From Hoeflea_A sp040932035 (GTDB taxonomy: Bacteria > Pseudomonadota > Alphaproteobacteria > Rhizobiales > Rhizobiaceae), in assembly GCF_040932035.1 (NCBI RefSeq), contig NZ_JBFRBB010000002.1, positions 1,240,001 to 1,304,000 of the forward strand: a stretch of DNA of 64,000 nt, written 5' to 3'. Shown piece by piece: positions 29,971 through 39,298 of the stretch; within the stretch, counting starts at the first letter, position 1, and the number at the start of each line of letters is the position of its first letter. Both the position numbers and the translations under genes were made by a program. The notes below the pieces were generated by a model. That model did no database searches. It saw only the letters and a list, made by a program, of their open reading frames with translations, and was not told the DNA's origin.

Positions 29971-31554
29971 TTACTGCATCAGTGCGGACCGGTTATCGCG
30001 AATATAGTCTGCGGTTCGCAGCACAAGCGCCGCCAATGTCGCGGTCGGATTAACCGCGCCGCAGGTGGGAAAGAGGCTGGCACCGGCGATAAAGAGGTTC
30101 TCGACATCGTGGGTCTGGCCGTAGGAATTCGTCACCGACCTGGCCGGGTCGTCTCCCATCACCGTTCCGCCGATGACGTGCATTGGCGCAAGCGGTCCGG
30201 ACCACACGTCGCTCGTTCCGGCCGCCTTGAAGATCTTCTCGCCCTCGGCGCGCGCCAGTTCAAGCCGATGCCCGTTTTCCACCGGCATTGTGTTCATGAC
30301 TTTTGCAACAGGATGACCAAACCGGTCCTTTCTGCTGCTGTCCAGAATTACCCGGTTTTCAGCTTGAGGCGTTTCCTCGCAGACAGCCACCATATTGCCG
30401 AAATGCCTGCTGGCCTTGCGCATGAAAGCATCGAGCTCCTGCCCGTAAAGGTCGGGTCTGGACATGGCAATGCCAAGAAGATCATTTGGCTTGGCAGCCT
30501 GGCCGCAAATCCAGGTCCGGCTGCCGAAAGCGCCGCTGGCAGGTATCTTGTTGTCGTAGCCTTCCTGCGAAAAAAGGTTGCCGCCGGCAATGCCGCGATA
30601 GGGCTCGGTTTCCTCCTCGAACAGTGCGTAAACTGTGAGGCTAGGATGCGACATGAAATGACGGCCGAGCATGCCGCTGCTGTTTGCAAGGCCTTTCACA
30701 TGCGCGCTGCTGACCGAGAGCAGGAGAAGCCGGTTATTGGCAACGGTATGCGCCGCCACAATGACGATATCCGCCGGCTGTGTGTGAAGCGTACCGCTTG
30801 TGTCGACATATTCGACACCGGTCGCCCGTCTGCCGCGTTCGTCGGTCGTGATTTTGGTAACGTAGGCGTCGTTCACCAATTGCGCGCCGGCCCCCAGTGC
30901 CTTCGGCCATTGCAGCACCAGCGGGTTGGCAAGCGCTCCGATCGGGCAGCCGGCATCGCACCAGCCGTCCAGAAGGCATGCCGTCCTGCCCTTATAATCC
31001 CGGCTGTTGATGGCAACAGAGTTCGGCCGAACCGGTATTCCGGCGGCATCGAAACCTTTCATGATCGCTCGTGCCTGCCTAGATATCGGCAGAGGAGGCA
31101 TGGGGTAAGGATCGGCCTGTGGAGACCAGACATCCTGTTCCAGATCGCCGGCTATGCCGAAATAGATTTGCGCCCTGTCGTAGTAGTGCCTGAGATCCTC
31201 ATAGTCGAGCGGCCAATCGAGGCCCTTTCCGTAAAGCGAATGGGATTTGAAATCCGCTTCATGAAGACGGTACCAATTGCCGTACCAGTGGAGACCGGCG
31301 CCGCCGGTACCCCAGCCCATGCCGAAATAAAGGCCGTTAACGAGATCGCCTTCACCGAGAGCCGGTGGGCCGCCCCATCTCAGCCGCCGCGACCATATCT
31401 GCGAACTGACCATGTCCTCGAGGGACCTTTTGGGTCCGCCCTCGAGAACCAGGACCTCAAACCCCGCCTCGGCAAGTTCCGCCGCCATCGTGCTGCCGGC
31501 GATCCCCGAGCCGACGATGACGATTTCCGTCTTTTCATGCTTTTGCATCACCAT
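29971..31554 (-). CDS. GMC family oxidoreductase (FAD catalytic subunit)
   Basis: The 527-aa flavoprotein has the dinucleotide motif VIVGSGIAGSTMAAELAEAG. WGTGGAGLHWYGNWYRL and CDAGCPIGA (a cysteine pair also seen in gluconate and sugar dehydrogenases of this type) follow. The C-terminal catalytic region has APMHVIGGTVMGDDP with its His, and CGAVNPTATLAAL with the conserved Asn. It lies 26 bp after a gluconate-2-dehydrogenase subunit-3-like gene, matching the two- or three-subunit periplasmic dehydrogenases of sugars and glycosides, in which the small subunit carries the Tat signal for export of both. The sugar is not predictable from sequence. Confidence 0.88.
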   Translation of the reverse strand: MVMQKHEKTEIVIVGSGIAGSTMAAELAEAGFEVLVLEGGPKRSLEDMVSSQIWSRRLRWGGPPALGEGDLVNGLYFGMGWGTGGAGLHWYGNWYRLHEADFKSHSLYGKGLDWPLDYEDLRHYYDRAQIYFGIAGDLEQDVWSPQADPYPMPPLPISRQARAIMKGFDAAGIPVRPNSVAINSRDYKGRTACLLDGWCDAGCPIGALANPLVLQWPKALGAGAQLVNDAYVTKITTDERGRRATGVEYVDTSGTLHTQPADIVIVAAHTVANNRLLLLSVSSAHVKGLANSSGMLGRHFMSHPSLTVYALFEEETEPYRGIAGGNLFSQEGYDNKIPASGAFGSRTWICGQAAKPNDLLGIAMSRPDLYGQELDAFMRKASRHFGNMVAVCEETPQAENRVILDSSRKDRFGHPVAKVMNTMPVENGHRLELARAEGEKIFKAAGTSDVWSGPLAPMHVIGGTVMGDDPARSVTNSYGQTHDVENLFIAGASLFPTCGAVNPTATLAALVLRTADYIRDNRSALMQ

Positions 31555-31580
31555 GGCAGCGCTCTTATCCGGTCCGGTTC

Positions 31581-32138
31581 CTACCAGGGCTTTTCGGGCA
31601 AAATATGCGCCATGTAAGGAGTATCGAGGGCCTTGAATCCGGCCTCGGTGCCGTAGACGACATCCACCGCATCGTTGCGGGATACGAGGTAGAAGAAAGA
31701 CGGGTCCGGCCGCTTCCAGGCCTGGGATTTCGACGCGATGGCGGCCTCAACGATCACCTGTCGTTCCGCCTGTGAAAGCTGGAGAAACGGCACGCCGAAA
31801 CGGTGATTGCTCTCTGTGTCGATCCCACTCAGTCCGCCAAGATAGTAGTCTGCCAACGGCCCGGCTTCGGAAAACCGAAGAAAGAGCAAAGCGCGGTCAT
31901 AGGGGCCGGCAATATTCTGATCGACGAAATGCGCAACGCCGGCCCTGGCGGCGCCGGCGACCAGAATATCGCACCAGGCAGCATAGGTATCGGCCTGTTC
32001 CTTGCTGAAAACCTGCATGGACATATCACCACTCCCGCTGGTCTGCGCAGACGATGGCATTGTTTGTGCCGCAGTTCCTGCAATGGCAGCTGCGCTCATC
32101 ACTCCACCAACAAATCGCCTCCGGCCGATTTTTTGCAT
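31581..32138 (-). CDS. Gluconate 2-dehydrogenase subunit 3-like small subunit with Tat signal
   Basis: The start at 32138 (MQKIGRRRFVGG) has GGAG about 8 bases upstream and gives a textbook twin-arginine signal followed by a hydrophobic stretch and a cleavage region near SSAQTSG. The 185-aa product has the gamma-subunit helical domain (FSKEQADTYAAWCDILVAGAARAGV, about 45-70). It should carry the folded FAD subunit, encoded 26 bp downstream, across the membrane. No cytochrome c subunit, the usual electron acceptor, is encoded next to it. Confidence 0.85.
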   Translation of the reverse strand: MQKIGRRRFVGGVMSAAAIAGTAAQTMPSSAQTSGSGDMSMQVFSKEQADTYAAWCDILVAGAARAGVAHFVDQNIAGPYDRALLFLRFSEAGPLADYYLGGLSGIDTESNHRFGVPFLQLSQAERQVIVEAAIASKSQAWKRPDPSFFYLVSRNDAVDVVYGTEAGFKALDTPYMAHILPEKPW

Positions 32139-32267
32139 GGCTTCTCCGTGACCTCGGTAGATCAAACGCCGACCGTCGCAAAAACAAGCGTCCAGCGCGC
32201 CACATTGTAGATTCTGACGCGGCACGTGTCACACAAAGAGTTTTCAGACCGGAGCCGCAGAAACCGG

Positions 32268-33245
32268 CTAACCTGCTTCGTCTACAACAACGTGACAGGC
32301 GACACTGACATTCGATATCGGCTCCAGTTCCGGTCGCGTCGTGCGGCACCGGTCCTGCACCAGCGGGCAACGCGGATTGAACGGGCACCCCCGCGGCGGA
32401 TCGATCGGCGACGGCAACTCACCTTTGAGGACGATCCGCTCGCTGACCCGGGTGGGATCTGCCACGGGTGTCGCCGATAACAGCGCCTTGGTATAGGGGT
32501 GACGCGGGTTCGCAAAGACCGCCTTTGCAGGCCCCTGTTCCACCGGCCTGCCGAGATACATCACCATCACATCGTCGGCGATATGCCGAACCACGGACAG
32601 ATCGTGGCTGATAAACAAATAAGCAAGATCAAGACGCTGCTGCAATTCGGTAAGCAGGTTGAGCACCTGCGCCTGAATGGAAAGGTCGAGCGCCGAAACC
32701 GGCTCGTCGAGCACCAGAATGTCCGGATCGAGCATCAGCGCGCGGGCAATGGCGATGCGTTGTCGCTGTCCGCCCGAAAACATGTGCGGATAGCGGTCGT
32801 AGTGCTCCGGACGCAAACCGACGTTCTCGATCATTTCCAGCGCTTTTTCCCGACGCTCGGTCTTGCTCATAGACGTGTTGACGAGCAGCGGCTCCTCTAA
32901 TGCAGCACCGATCCGCTGGCGCGGATTGAGTGAGCCGTAAGGGTTCTGGAACACAATCTGCACCTTTGGACGCAGGGTTCGCAATCGCTCCGAGCTTGCG
33001 CTCGCAATATCGTCATCGCCAATCTGCAGTGCACCGGATGTTGGCGGCTCGATCATTGTCACCAGACGCGCCAGGGTCGACTTGCCGCAACCGCTCTCCC
33101 CGACGACGGCCAGCGTCTTTCCGCGCTGCAGGGTAAAGCTCGCGCCGGCAAGAGCCTGCAGCGTTGCGTCACCCTGGAATGCACCACGCGAAACCGCGTA
33201 GTGGCGGGTCAGGTCTTCCGCCGTCAAAACCGTTTGTCCGTTCAT
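32268..33245 (-). CDS. dppF: Dipeptide/oligopeptide ABC transporter ATP-binding protein (DppF/OppF type)
   Basis: The start at 33245 overlaps the stop of the preceding gene (ATGA), giving 325 residues; the open frame continues into dppD and is not used. Walker A GESGCGKST, signature FSGGQRQRIAIARAL, Walker B ILVLDEPVSALD and the OppF-type C-terminal cysteine-rich region (GCPFNPRCPLVQDRC, which may hold an iron-sulfur cluster) are all present. Last gene of a dppABCDF-type operon. Confidence 0.93.
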   Translation of the reverse strand: MNGQTVLTAEDLTRHYAVSRGAFQGDATLQALAGASFTLQRGKTLAVVGESGCGKSTLARLVTMIEPPTSGALQIGDDDIASASSERLRTLRPKVQIVFQNPYGSLNPRQRIGAALEEPLLVNTSMSKTERREKALEMIENVGLRPEHYDRYPHMFSGGQRQRIAIARALMLDPDILVLDEPVSALDLSIQAQVLNLLTELQQRLDLAYLFISHDLSVVRHIADDVMVMYLGRPVEQGPAKAVFANPRHPYTKALLSATPVADPTRVSERIVLKGELPSPIDPPRGCPFNPRCPLVQDRCRTTRPELEPISNVSVACHVVVDEAG

Positions 33246-34243
33246 GCCGGCACCTCCTCGATATCGGGCAGCCCCTGCGGCTTCCCGTTGACGACCGGAT
33301 AGTGGCAAAGCACCTGCCCCAGTTCGCTGGAAGCACGCACCGGCTGTTGCAGTCTGCAGTTCGCGGTTGCATAGGCGCAGCGCGGTGAGAACAGGCAGCC
33401 TTTCGGCCTGTCGAACTGCCCCGGTACCACGCCGGGTATAGACGCCAGTTCGCGGGTCGTTGCGCGTTCGGGCAACGCTGACAAAAGCGCCTGCGTATAG
33501 GGGTGATGCGGGTCGGCAAACAGACCTTTGACGTCCTGCTCCTCCACCTTCTGGCCCGCATATTGCACGGAAACGCGCTGCGCCGTTTCGGCGACAACAC
33601 CCATATCGTGGGTAATCAGCACCAGCGCCATCCCCGTATCCTCCTGCAGTTTCAACAGAAGATCGAGAATCTGTGCCTGAATGGTCACGTCGAGCGCTGT
33701 TGTCGGCTCGTCCGCAATCAGCAGTTTCGGATTGCAGGCGATCGCCATTGCAATCATCACCCGCTGGCTCATGCCGCCCGACAGTTGATGCGGAAACGAC
33801 GAAAGCCGCTTTTCCGGCGCAGGTATGCCCACTAGGCGCAACAATTCAACGAGCCGTTCCTTGCGTTCCGCACGACTGAGGTCGAGATGCGCCTTCAGCG
33901 CCTCCATTAACTGGAAGCCCACGGTGAAGCAGGGATTGAGGCTGGACATCGGTTCCTGGAATATCATCGAAATGTCCTTGCCGATGATCTTGCGGCGATC
34001 CCGCGCGGACATGCCGATCAGACTGCGTCCTTCGACATCCATCCGGTTGGCTGTCACGGTCGCGGTCCACGGAAGCAACCCCATGACGGCAAGCATGGCA
34101 ACCGATTTGCCCGAGCCGGATTCGCCGACGACAGCCAGTACCTCACCCGGATCGACCTGCATGGAGACATTGTCAACAGCCCGGAAACGGCCATGCGCGG
34201 TCGCAAACTCAACCGTCAGGTTTTGTATATCCAACAAAGTCAA
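33242..34243 (-). CDS. dppD: Dipeptide/oligopeptide ABC transporter ATP-binding protein (DppD/OppD type)
   Basis: The 333-aa ATPase starts with TTG at 34243, with AGGAGG about 8 bases upstream and the dppC stop codon one base before it, so translation is coupled. Walker A GESGSGKSV, FPHQLSGGMSQRVMIAMAI, LLIADEPTTALDV and the cysteine-rich C-terminal GCLFSPRCAYATANC are those of DppD/OppD. It forms the ATPase heterodimer with DppF. Confidence 0.93.
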   Translation of the reverse strand: MTLLDIQNLTVEFATAHGRFRAVDNVSMQVDPGEVLAVVGESGSGKSVAMLAVMGLLPWTATVTANRMDVEGRSLIGMSARDRRKIIGKDISMIFQEPMSSLNPCFTVGFQLMEALKAHLDLSRAERKERLVELLRLVGIPAPEKRLSSFPHQLSGGMSQRVMIAMAIACNPKLLIADEPTTALDVTIQAQILDLLLKLQEDTGMALVLITHDMGVVAETAQRVSVQYAGQKVEEQDVKGLFADPHHPYTQALLSALPERATTRELASIPGVVPGQFDRPKGCLFSPRCAYATANCRLQQPVRASSELGQVLCHYPVVNGKPQGLPDIEEVPA

Positions 34244-34244
34244 G

Positions 34245-35159
34245 TCACGTCCTCCTCAGTTTCGGGTCGAGCGCATCGCGCAGACCGTCGCCCATCAGAT
34301 TGATGGCCAGAACCGTCATGAGGATTGCAATGCCCGGCAAAGTGACGACCCACCAGGCACGAAGAATGAATTCGCGTGCCTCGGCAAGCATTGTGCCCCA
34401 TTCGGGTGTCGGTGGCTGGGCGCCCATGCCGAGGAAGCCGAGCGCCGCGGCATCGAGGATGGCGGTCGAAAACGACAGCGCCGCCTGGACGATCAGCGGT
34501 GCAAGGCAATTAGGCAGGATCGTGTGGAACATCAGCCGTAGCGGCCGAACACCGGCAACCTTGGCGGCGGTCACATAATCCTTGCTTCGCTCGGTCAGCA
34601 CCGCCGCACGTGTCAGGCGCACATAATGCGGTTGCTGAACGATCGCGATGGCGATCATGGCGTTGATAAGACTTGGTCCCAAAATGGCCACCAGCGCCAA
34701 TGCCAGAAGAAGGCTCGGGAAGGACAGGATGATATCCATTATCCGCATGATGATCGTATCGGCCCTGCCGCCCATGAACCCGGCGAAGAGGCCGACCGCG
34801 ATGCCAACAGCAAGAGCCAGGGATACAACGATGATGCCGATAAACAGTGAGAAGCGGCTGCCGTATATGAGGCGCGACAGCATATCGCGTCCGACCGGAT
34901 CAGTGCCCAGGATATAATCCCAGCTACCGCCCTCCTGCCAGACCGGCGGCACGAGAAGCGCATCGCGGAATTGTTCGGTCGGGCTGTGCGGGGCGATGAC
35001 GCCGGCAAAGATGGCGATAAGGCAAATGAAAACGAAGAACCAGAGGCCGACAACGGCGCCGCGGTTTTCGCTGAAATAGCTCCAGAATTCAGAAAGCAGC
35101 GCAAGACGCCCTGTTTTGCGCGTATCCATGTCGGGAGCGGTGGCAACTGTGTCGGTCAT
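34245..35159 (-). CDS. dppC: Dipeptide/oligopeptide ABC transporter permease (DppC/OppC type)
   Basis: The start at 35159 (MTDTVATAPDMDTR) has GGGAGG at an ideal distance. The 304-aa permease shows the OppC N-terminal helix, LGTDPVGRDMLSRLIYGSR, six helices and the EAA loop VTAAKVAGVRPLRLMFHTILPN. It begins 1 bp after the dppB stop. It forms the channel with DppB. Confidence 0.93.
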   Translation of the reverse strand: MTDTVATAPDMDTRKTGRLALLSEFWSYFSENRGAVVGLWFFVFICLIAIFAGVIAPHSPTEQFRDALLVPPVWQEGGSWDYILGTDPVGRDMLSRLIYGSRFSLFIGIIVVSLALAVGIAVGLFAGFMGGRADTIIMRIMDIILSFPSLLLALALVAILGPSLINAMIAIAIVQQPHYVRLTRAAVLTERSKDYVTAAKVAGVRPLRLMFHTILPNCLAPLIVQAALSFSTAILDAAALGFLGMGAQPPTPEWGTMLAEAREFILRAWWVVTLPGIAILMTVLAINLMGDGLRDALDPKLRRT

Positions 35160-35160
35160 G

Positions 35161-36174
35161 TCAGCCTCCCGTATGCCGGATTTTCGGATTGACCAGCCCG
35201 TACAGCAGATCAACGATAAGATTGACGATCATGACGATCACTGCGATGAGCAGGAGCCCCCCCTGCACCGACGGATAGTCCCGTCGGAATATGGAATCGA
35301 CCATCCACTTGCCGACCCCCGGCCAGGAAAAGATGGTTTCCGTGAGAATTGCGCCGCCAAGCAGAACGCCGACCTGAAGCCCGATCGTCGTGATTACCGG
35401 AATCAGCGCATTGCGAAGCGCGTGGAGACCTACGACACGGCTGGGTGCCAGTCCCTTCGCCCGGGCCGTGCGCACATAATCCTCGCCAAGCACTTCCAGC
35501 ATCGCCGAGCGCGTTTGTCTCGCGATGACCGCCAGCGGTATGGTTCCCAGAACGATTGTCGGCAAAATGAGATGCGAGACAGCCGAGGTGAAGGCGCCTT
35601 TCTGCCCCGATAAGAGACTGTCGATCAGCATAAAGCCGGTGACCTGCGGAAAAAAATAGATCAGTGAAATGCGCCCCGATACCGGCGTCCATTTCAATAT
35701 GCCGGAAAACAGAATGATCAGCAGCAGACCCCACCAGAAGATCGGCATGGAATAGCCCACCAGCGCTGTTCCCATTATCGACTGATCAAACCAGGAGCCG
35801 CGTTTCACCGCCGCAACGACACCCGCCGTAATACCAAACACCATGGCAAAGACGATGGCGCATAAGGACAGTTCCAGTGTCGCGGGAAACAGGGTGAAGA
35901 ACTCTTCAAGAACCGGCTTCTTGGTCACCAGGGAATTGCCGAGATCGCCTTGGAAAATGCCAAAGAAATAGTCGAGATACTGTTGCCACAGGGGACGGTC
36001 GAAACCGAATTGCTTGAGCAGTTCGGCGTGCCGTTCCGGGGTCAGTCCGCGTTCGCCGGCCATCAGCAGGACCGGATCGCCGGGCAGCAGGCGAATGAAG
36101 GCGAATGAAGCGATGGTGACACCAAAAAAGGTTGGAACCAGAACCCCGAAACGCCTGAGAAAATAAAAGAACAT
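35161..36174 (-). CDS. dppB: Dipeptide/oligopeptide ABC transporter permease (DppB/OppB type)
   Basis: The 337-aa permease has the DppB N-terminal pattern (FFYFLRRFGVLVPTFFGVT), LLPGDPVLLMAGERG, and the EAA loop DYVRTARAKGLAPSRVVGLHALRNAL. A strong stem-loop separates it from dppA upstream. The operon order is dppA-B-C-D-F. Confidence 0.93.
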   Translation of the reverse strand: MFFYFLRRFGVLVPTFFGVTIASFAFIRLLPGDPVLLMAGERGLTPERHAELLKQFGFDRPLWQQYLDYFFGIFQGDLGNSLVTKKPVLEEFFTLFPATLELSLCAIVFAMVFGITAGVVAAVKRGSWFDQSIMGTALVGYSMPIFWWGLLLIILFSGILKWTPVSGRISLIYFFPQVTGFMLIDSLLSGQKGAFTSAVSHLILPTIVLGTIPLAVIARQTRSAMLEVLGEDYVRTARAKGLAPSRVVGLHALRNALIPVITTIGLQVGVLLGGAILTETIFSWPGVGKWMVDSIFRRDYPSVQGGLLLIAVIVMIVNLIVDLLYGLVNPKIRHTGG

Positions 36175-36196
36175 GATCTATCTCTGCATATACAAT

Positions 36197-36226
36197 GACC
36201 ACCGGCACTCAGGGGCGCCGGTGGTC
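36197..36226 (-). repeat. dppA-dppB intergenic stem-loop
   Basis: A 10-bp perfect stem GACCACCGGC/GCCGGTGGTC with a 10-nt loop lies between the dppA stop and the dppB start and lacks a T tract. It probably acts as a 3' stabiliser or partial terminator that keeps the binding protein in excess over the permease. Confidence 0.6.
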
Positions 36227-36249
36227 AAGATAGTGCATTTTGTTTTGTC

Positions 36250-37851
36250 TTACTGCTTCAGGTCGACGCCATAGAAAGCGTGTCCGCCGAACGGATCGAT
36301 CTTGAAGCCTTCGACATTGTTGTTCATGGCTTTGAAGACCACGGAGTGAGCAATCGTTGCCCAGGGTGCTTCACGTTTGAAGACTTCCTGCGCCTCTTCG
36401 TAGAGCTTGGTGCGCTCTGCCGGGTCCGAAACAACCTTGGCCTTCTGGATCAGGGCCTCGAATTCATCGTTGCACCACTGCGCACGGTTGGAGCCGCCAA
36501 CAGCGTCGCAACCGAGCAGAACGGCGAGGAAATTGTCCGGGTCGCCATTGTCACCGGTCCAGCCGAGAAGAACTGCGCCATCACGCTCGACTTCCCTTGA
36601 ACGCTTGAGGTATTCACCCCACTCGTAGGAGACGATTTCAACGTCGACGCCGACTTCCTTGAAGTCCGCCTGGATGAGTTCGGCCATGCGGCGCGCATTC
36701 GGGTTGTACGGACGCTGAACGGGCATTGCCCAGATCTTCATCTTCAGGCCGGTGACACCTTCATCTGCGAGCATTTTCTTTGCTGCTGCGGGATCGTAGG
36801 GATCGTCCGTGATAGCGTCATTGTAGGACCAGATTGTCGGCGGGATCGGGTTCTTGGCAGCCTTGCCGGCTCCCTGGAACACTGCATCCAAAATGGCCTG
36901 CTTGTTGATCGCCATGTTGAGCGCCTTGCGGACCTTCGGGTTGTCGAACGGCGCAAGCTGCGTGTTGTAGGCAAGATACCCGACGTTCAGGCCTTCCTGC
37001 TCAGGCAGCTTGAGATTGGCGTCCGCGCGGATCGCGTCAAGATCGGCCGGATTCGGATAAGGATTGAGCTGACATTCGCCGGCGGCAAGCCGCTGGTGAC
37101 GGACAGATGCATCGGGCGTGATCGCAAAAATCAGATTGTCGATGGCTGCCTTGCCGCGCCAATAGGGCTCATGGGCCTGATAGCGGATGACGGCATCTTT
37201 CTGGTAGTCCTGGAACTTGAATGGACCGGTACCGACCGGCTTCTGGTTCAGGTCTTCCTTATTGCCGGCAGCTTCAAGCTGATCGGCATATTCCTTGGAA
37301 AGAATCGAGGCAAAATCCATGCCCAGATTGGCGATCATTGGTGCTTCCTGCCGATTCAGAACGAATTTGACCGTGTTGTCGTTCACCTTGACCACGTCTT
37401 TAAGAAGGTCCGGCATGGACATGCCGTTGAAGTACTCCCACGCGGTTCCGGCTGTGTATTGATGCCAGGGATGTTCCTTGTCGAGCTGACGCTTGAACGA
37501 GAACACGACATCGTCGGCGTTGAGAGTACGGCTCGGCGTAAAATAGTCCGTCGTGTGGAACTTAACGCCTTCACGAAGGTTGAATGTGTATTCCAGACCA
37601 TCGTCTGAAACAGACCAGCTTTCGGCCAGTCCCGGAATGATTTTTGTGGTACCTGGTTCAAACTCGACGAGCCGGTTGTAGATATTTCGCGACGAAGCGT
37701 CGAATGTTGTTCCGGCAGTGTAGAGCGCGGAATCGAACCCCTCCGGTGATCCTTCCGAGCAATAGACAAAAGTCGTTGCGTTGGCGCCTGCAGTGATCAT
37801 TGTCGAAACCACGAAGGCCGACAGAAATAGTTTGGTGGATCGCATTTTCAT
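36250..37851 (-). CDS. dppA: Dipeptide ABC transporter substrate-binding protein (family 5)
   Basis: The 533-aa SBP_bac_5 protein starts at 37851 (MKMRSTKLFLSAFVVST) behind GAGGA, with a Sec signal ending near ANA-T (about residue 25). The DppA hallmarks are FVYCSEGSPEGFDSALYTAGTT, the VWTLNLREGVKFH-like element, FKRQLDKEHPWHQ, and KNPIPPTIWSYND. Its closeness to the E. coli DppA pattern suggests di- or tripeptide binding, although haem or 5-aminolevulinate can also be carried by this family. The leader holds a strong hairpin (see 37884-37907). Confidence 0.92.
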   Translation of the reverse strand: MKMRSTKLFLSAFVVSTMITAGANATTFVYCSEGSPEGFDSALYTAGTTFDASSRNIYNRLVEFEPGTTKIIPGLAESWSVSDDGLEYTFNLREGVKFHTTDYFTPSRTLNADDVVFSFKRQLDKEHPWHQYTAGTAWEYFNGMSMPDLLKDVVKVNDNTVKFVLNRQEAPMIANLGMDFASILSKEYADQLEAAGNKEDLNQKPVGTGPFKFQDYQKDAVIRYQAHEPYWRGKAAIDNLIFAITPDASVRHQRLAAGECQLNPYPNPADLDAIRADANLKLPEQEGLNVGYLAYNTQLAPFDNPKVRKALNMAINKQAILDAVFQGAGKAAKNPIPPTIWSYNDAITDDPYDPAAAKKMLADEGVTGLKMKIWAMPVQRPYNPNARRMAELIQADFKEVGVDVEIVSYEWGEYLKRSREVERDGAVLLGWTGDNGDPDNFLAVLLGCDAVGGSNRAQWCNDEFEALIQKAKVVSDPAERTKLYEEAQEVFKREAPWATIAHSVVFKAMNNNVEGFKIDPFGGHAFYGVDLKQ

Positions 37852-37883
37852 TTTTCCTCTTATGCTCCTCCCAAAATTGCAAA

Positions 37884-37907
37884 GGCTCCGGCCTGTGACC
37901 CGGAGCC
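37884..37907 (-). promoter_or_regulatory. Leader hairpin upstream of dppA
   Basis: On the minus strand GGCTCCGG, an 8-nt loop and CCGGAGCC are followed by TTTGCAATTTT and then the ribosome site. It sits about 33 bp before the dppA ATG and no minus-strand gene ends near it, so it may be an attenuator or a 5' stabiliser. The remainder of the gap 37908-38368 is AT-rich, with no supported gene. Confidence 0.4.
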
Positions 37908-38368
37908 GCGCCATATAAACACCTTTGCTGACAAATGAAAACAGTCAGAATTCATGATTCAGCAACGCTGTATTTTGCACCCCGTCACCCGAATCAGAAC
38001 CTTCATGGTTCGGGGCATCATGTTGAAAAAATTCCAAAAATATTTACCACAAGAAATTGCGCGCTATTTGCATACAAACTGTAATCAATTCAACAAGTTC
38101 CGGCATGCGCACAAATCGCCGCACAATTTCCGCTCCATTGTTTTGCTACCTGAAATTGCAAACCGGACCGACTTGAAACGCGACAATCAGGTGTCCAACC
38201 AGGTCAAAATTCCAGCTGGAACGCTCCGGAATATCGGGTGGAACCCAAAATCTTGGTTGCAAAATTTCGGTACAACAATTGATTTATCGCAGATAGGGCT
38301 GGAAAGAATGCGAAAACACTGCCACATATACAACGGGGGCAGACAGTCAAAACAGAAACGGAATCAGG

Positions 38369-39214
38369 GTGACAAGACTGTCCTTGTTGCTGGGCGTTTC
38401 AACTGTCCTAGCAGTGCAGAGCCTCAGCAGTTTAGCCATCGGCATCGAAGTTGTTAATTTTAAAAGCGTGCCGCCGCCGCAGGCGGCACCTGAATCCAGC
38501 AGTAAAACCCAAGACGGTTTGCCGATCTGGGGGCATTTGAGCAAGCCCAAGGGTGAAGGCCCCTTCCCTGCCGTCATCTTGATGCACGGATGCGGCGGCA
38601 TTCAACAATCACATTTCCGCTGGGCCGCAATTCTCAATAGTGAAGGTTATATAACCCTCATACCGGACAGCTTCCGGCCGAGAAGCATTGCCTATTTGTG
38701 CAAATCCGATGTGCATCCCGCATTGCACCGCCAACGCATACTCGACGCACACGGTGCGCTTGCCTATCTTCGGAACCTGCCGGACGTCGACTCGGCCCGC
38801 ATCGGCATAATTGGCTGGTCGCAGGGTGCGACCATGACGCTGGAAACGATAAGCAGCGGGAGCATACTGAAATCGACCGAACCCTGGTTTCGCGCGGCTA
38901 TCACATTTTACCCCTATTGTGTTGCGGATCGCCGAATTGATCTGCCTGTGCTCATCATGGTCGGAGAAGTGGACGAATGGTCGCCACCTGGCCCCTGCCG
39001 GGAACTTGCATCAAACAACAGGCCACCTGACTCCATCGAAGTTGTCACATATCCGCTCGCATTTCACGCATTTGATATGGTCGAAATTGCTGACGGATTC
39101 GCCATTGAGGGTCCGTCAGGCATCCAGCACTGGCTGAAATTCGATCCGCAGGCATACCAGGATGCAATCAACAGGGTGAGAGCCTTCCTGGCTCTGCATC
39201 TGTCCGACCAATAG
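38369..39214 (+). CDS. Exported dienelactone hydrolase family protein, copy 1
   Basis: The start is GTG at 38369 (with CAGG upstream); no ATG is suitably placed. The 281-aa product has a short signal peptide (to about SLAIG), then an alpha/beta hydrolase with FPAVILMHGCGG (oxyanion region), IGWSQGA with Ser as nucleophile, VGEVDEW (acid) and AFHAFD (His). True dienelactone hydrolase uses Cys, so this is a Ser-type relative. A paralogue follows in tandem 84 bp downstream. The substrate is unknown. Confidence 0.82.
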   Translation: MTRLSLLLGVSTVLAVQSLSSLAIGIEVVNFKSVPPPQAAPESSSKTQDGLPIWGHLSKPKGEGPFPAVILMHGCGGIQQSHFRWAAILNSEGYITLIPDSFRPRSIAYLCKSDVHPALHRQRILDAHGALAYLRNLPDVDSARIGIIGWSQGATMTLETISSGSILKSTEPWFRAAITFYPYCVADRRIDLPVLIMVGEVDEWSPPGPCRELASNNRPPDSIEVVTYPLAFHAFDMVEIADGFAIEGPSGIQHWLKFDPQAYQDAINRVRAFLALHLSDQ

Positions 39215-39298
39215 GTCGCGCCAATTGTGTGCGGCAGGCTTACCCTTCACTTCTCCCGCTCGATACATATAAAGGATGCGCGAGAAAGTGGAGCCGAC

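Noticed and set aside
37954..38457. 167-aa plus-strand open frame in the dppA-hydrolase gap
   Set aside because: It has no ribosome site or domain, overlaps the start of the hydrolase gene and has AT-rich intergenic composition.
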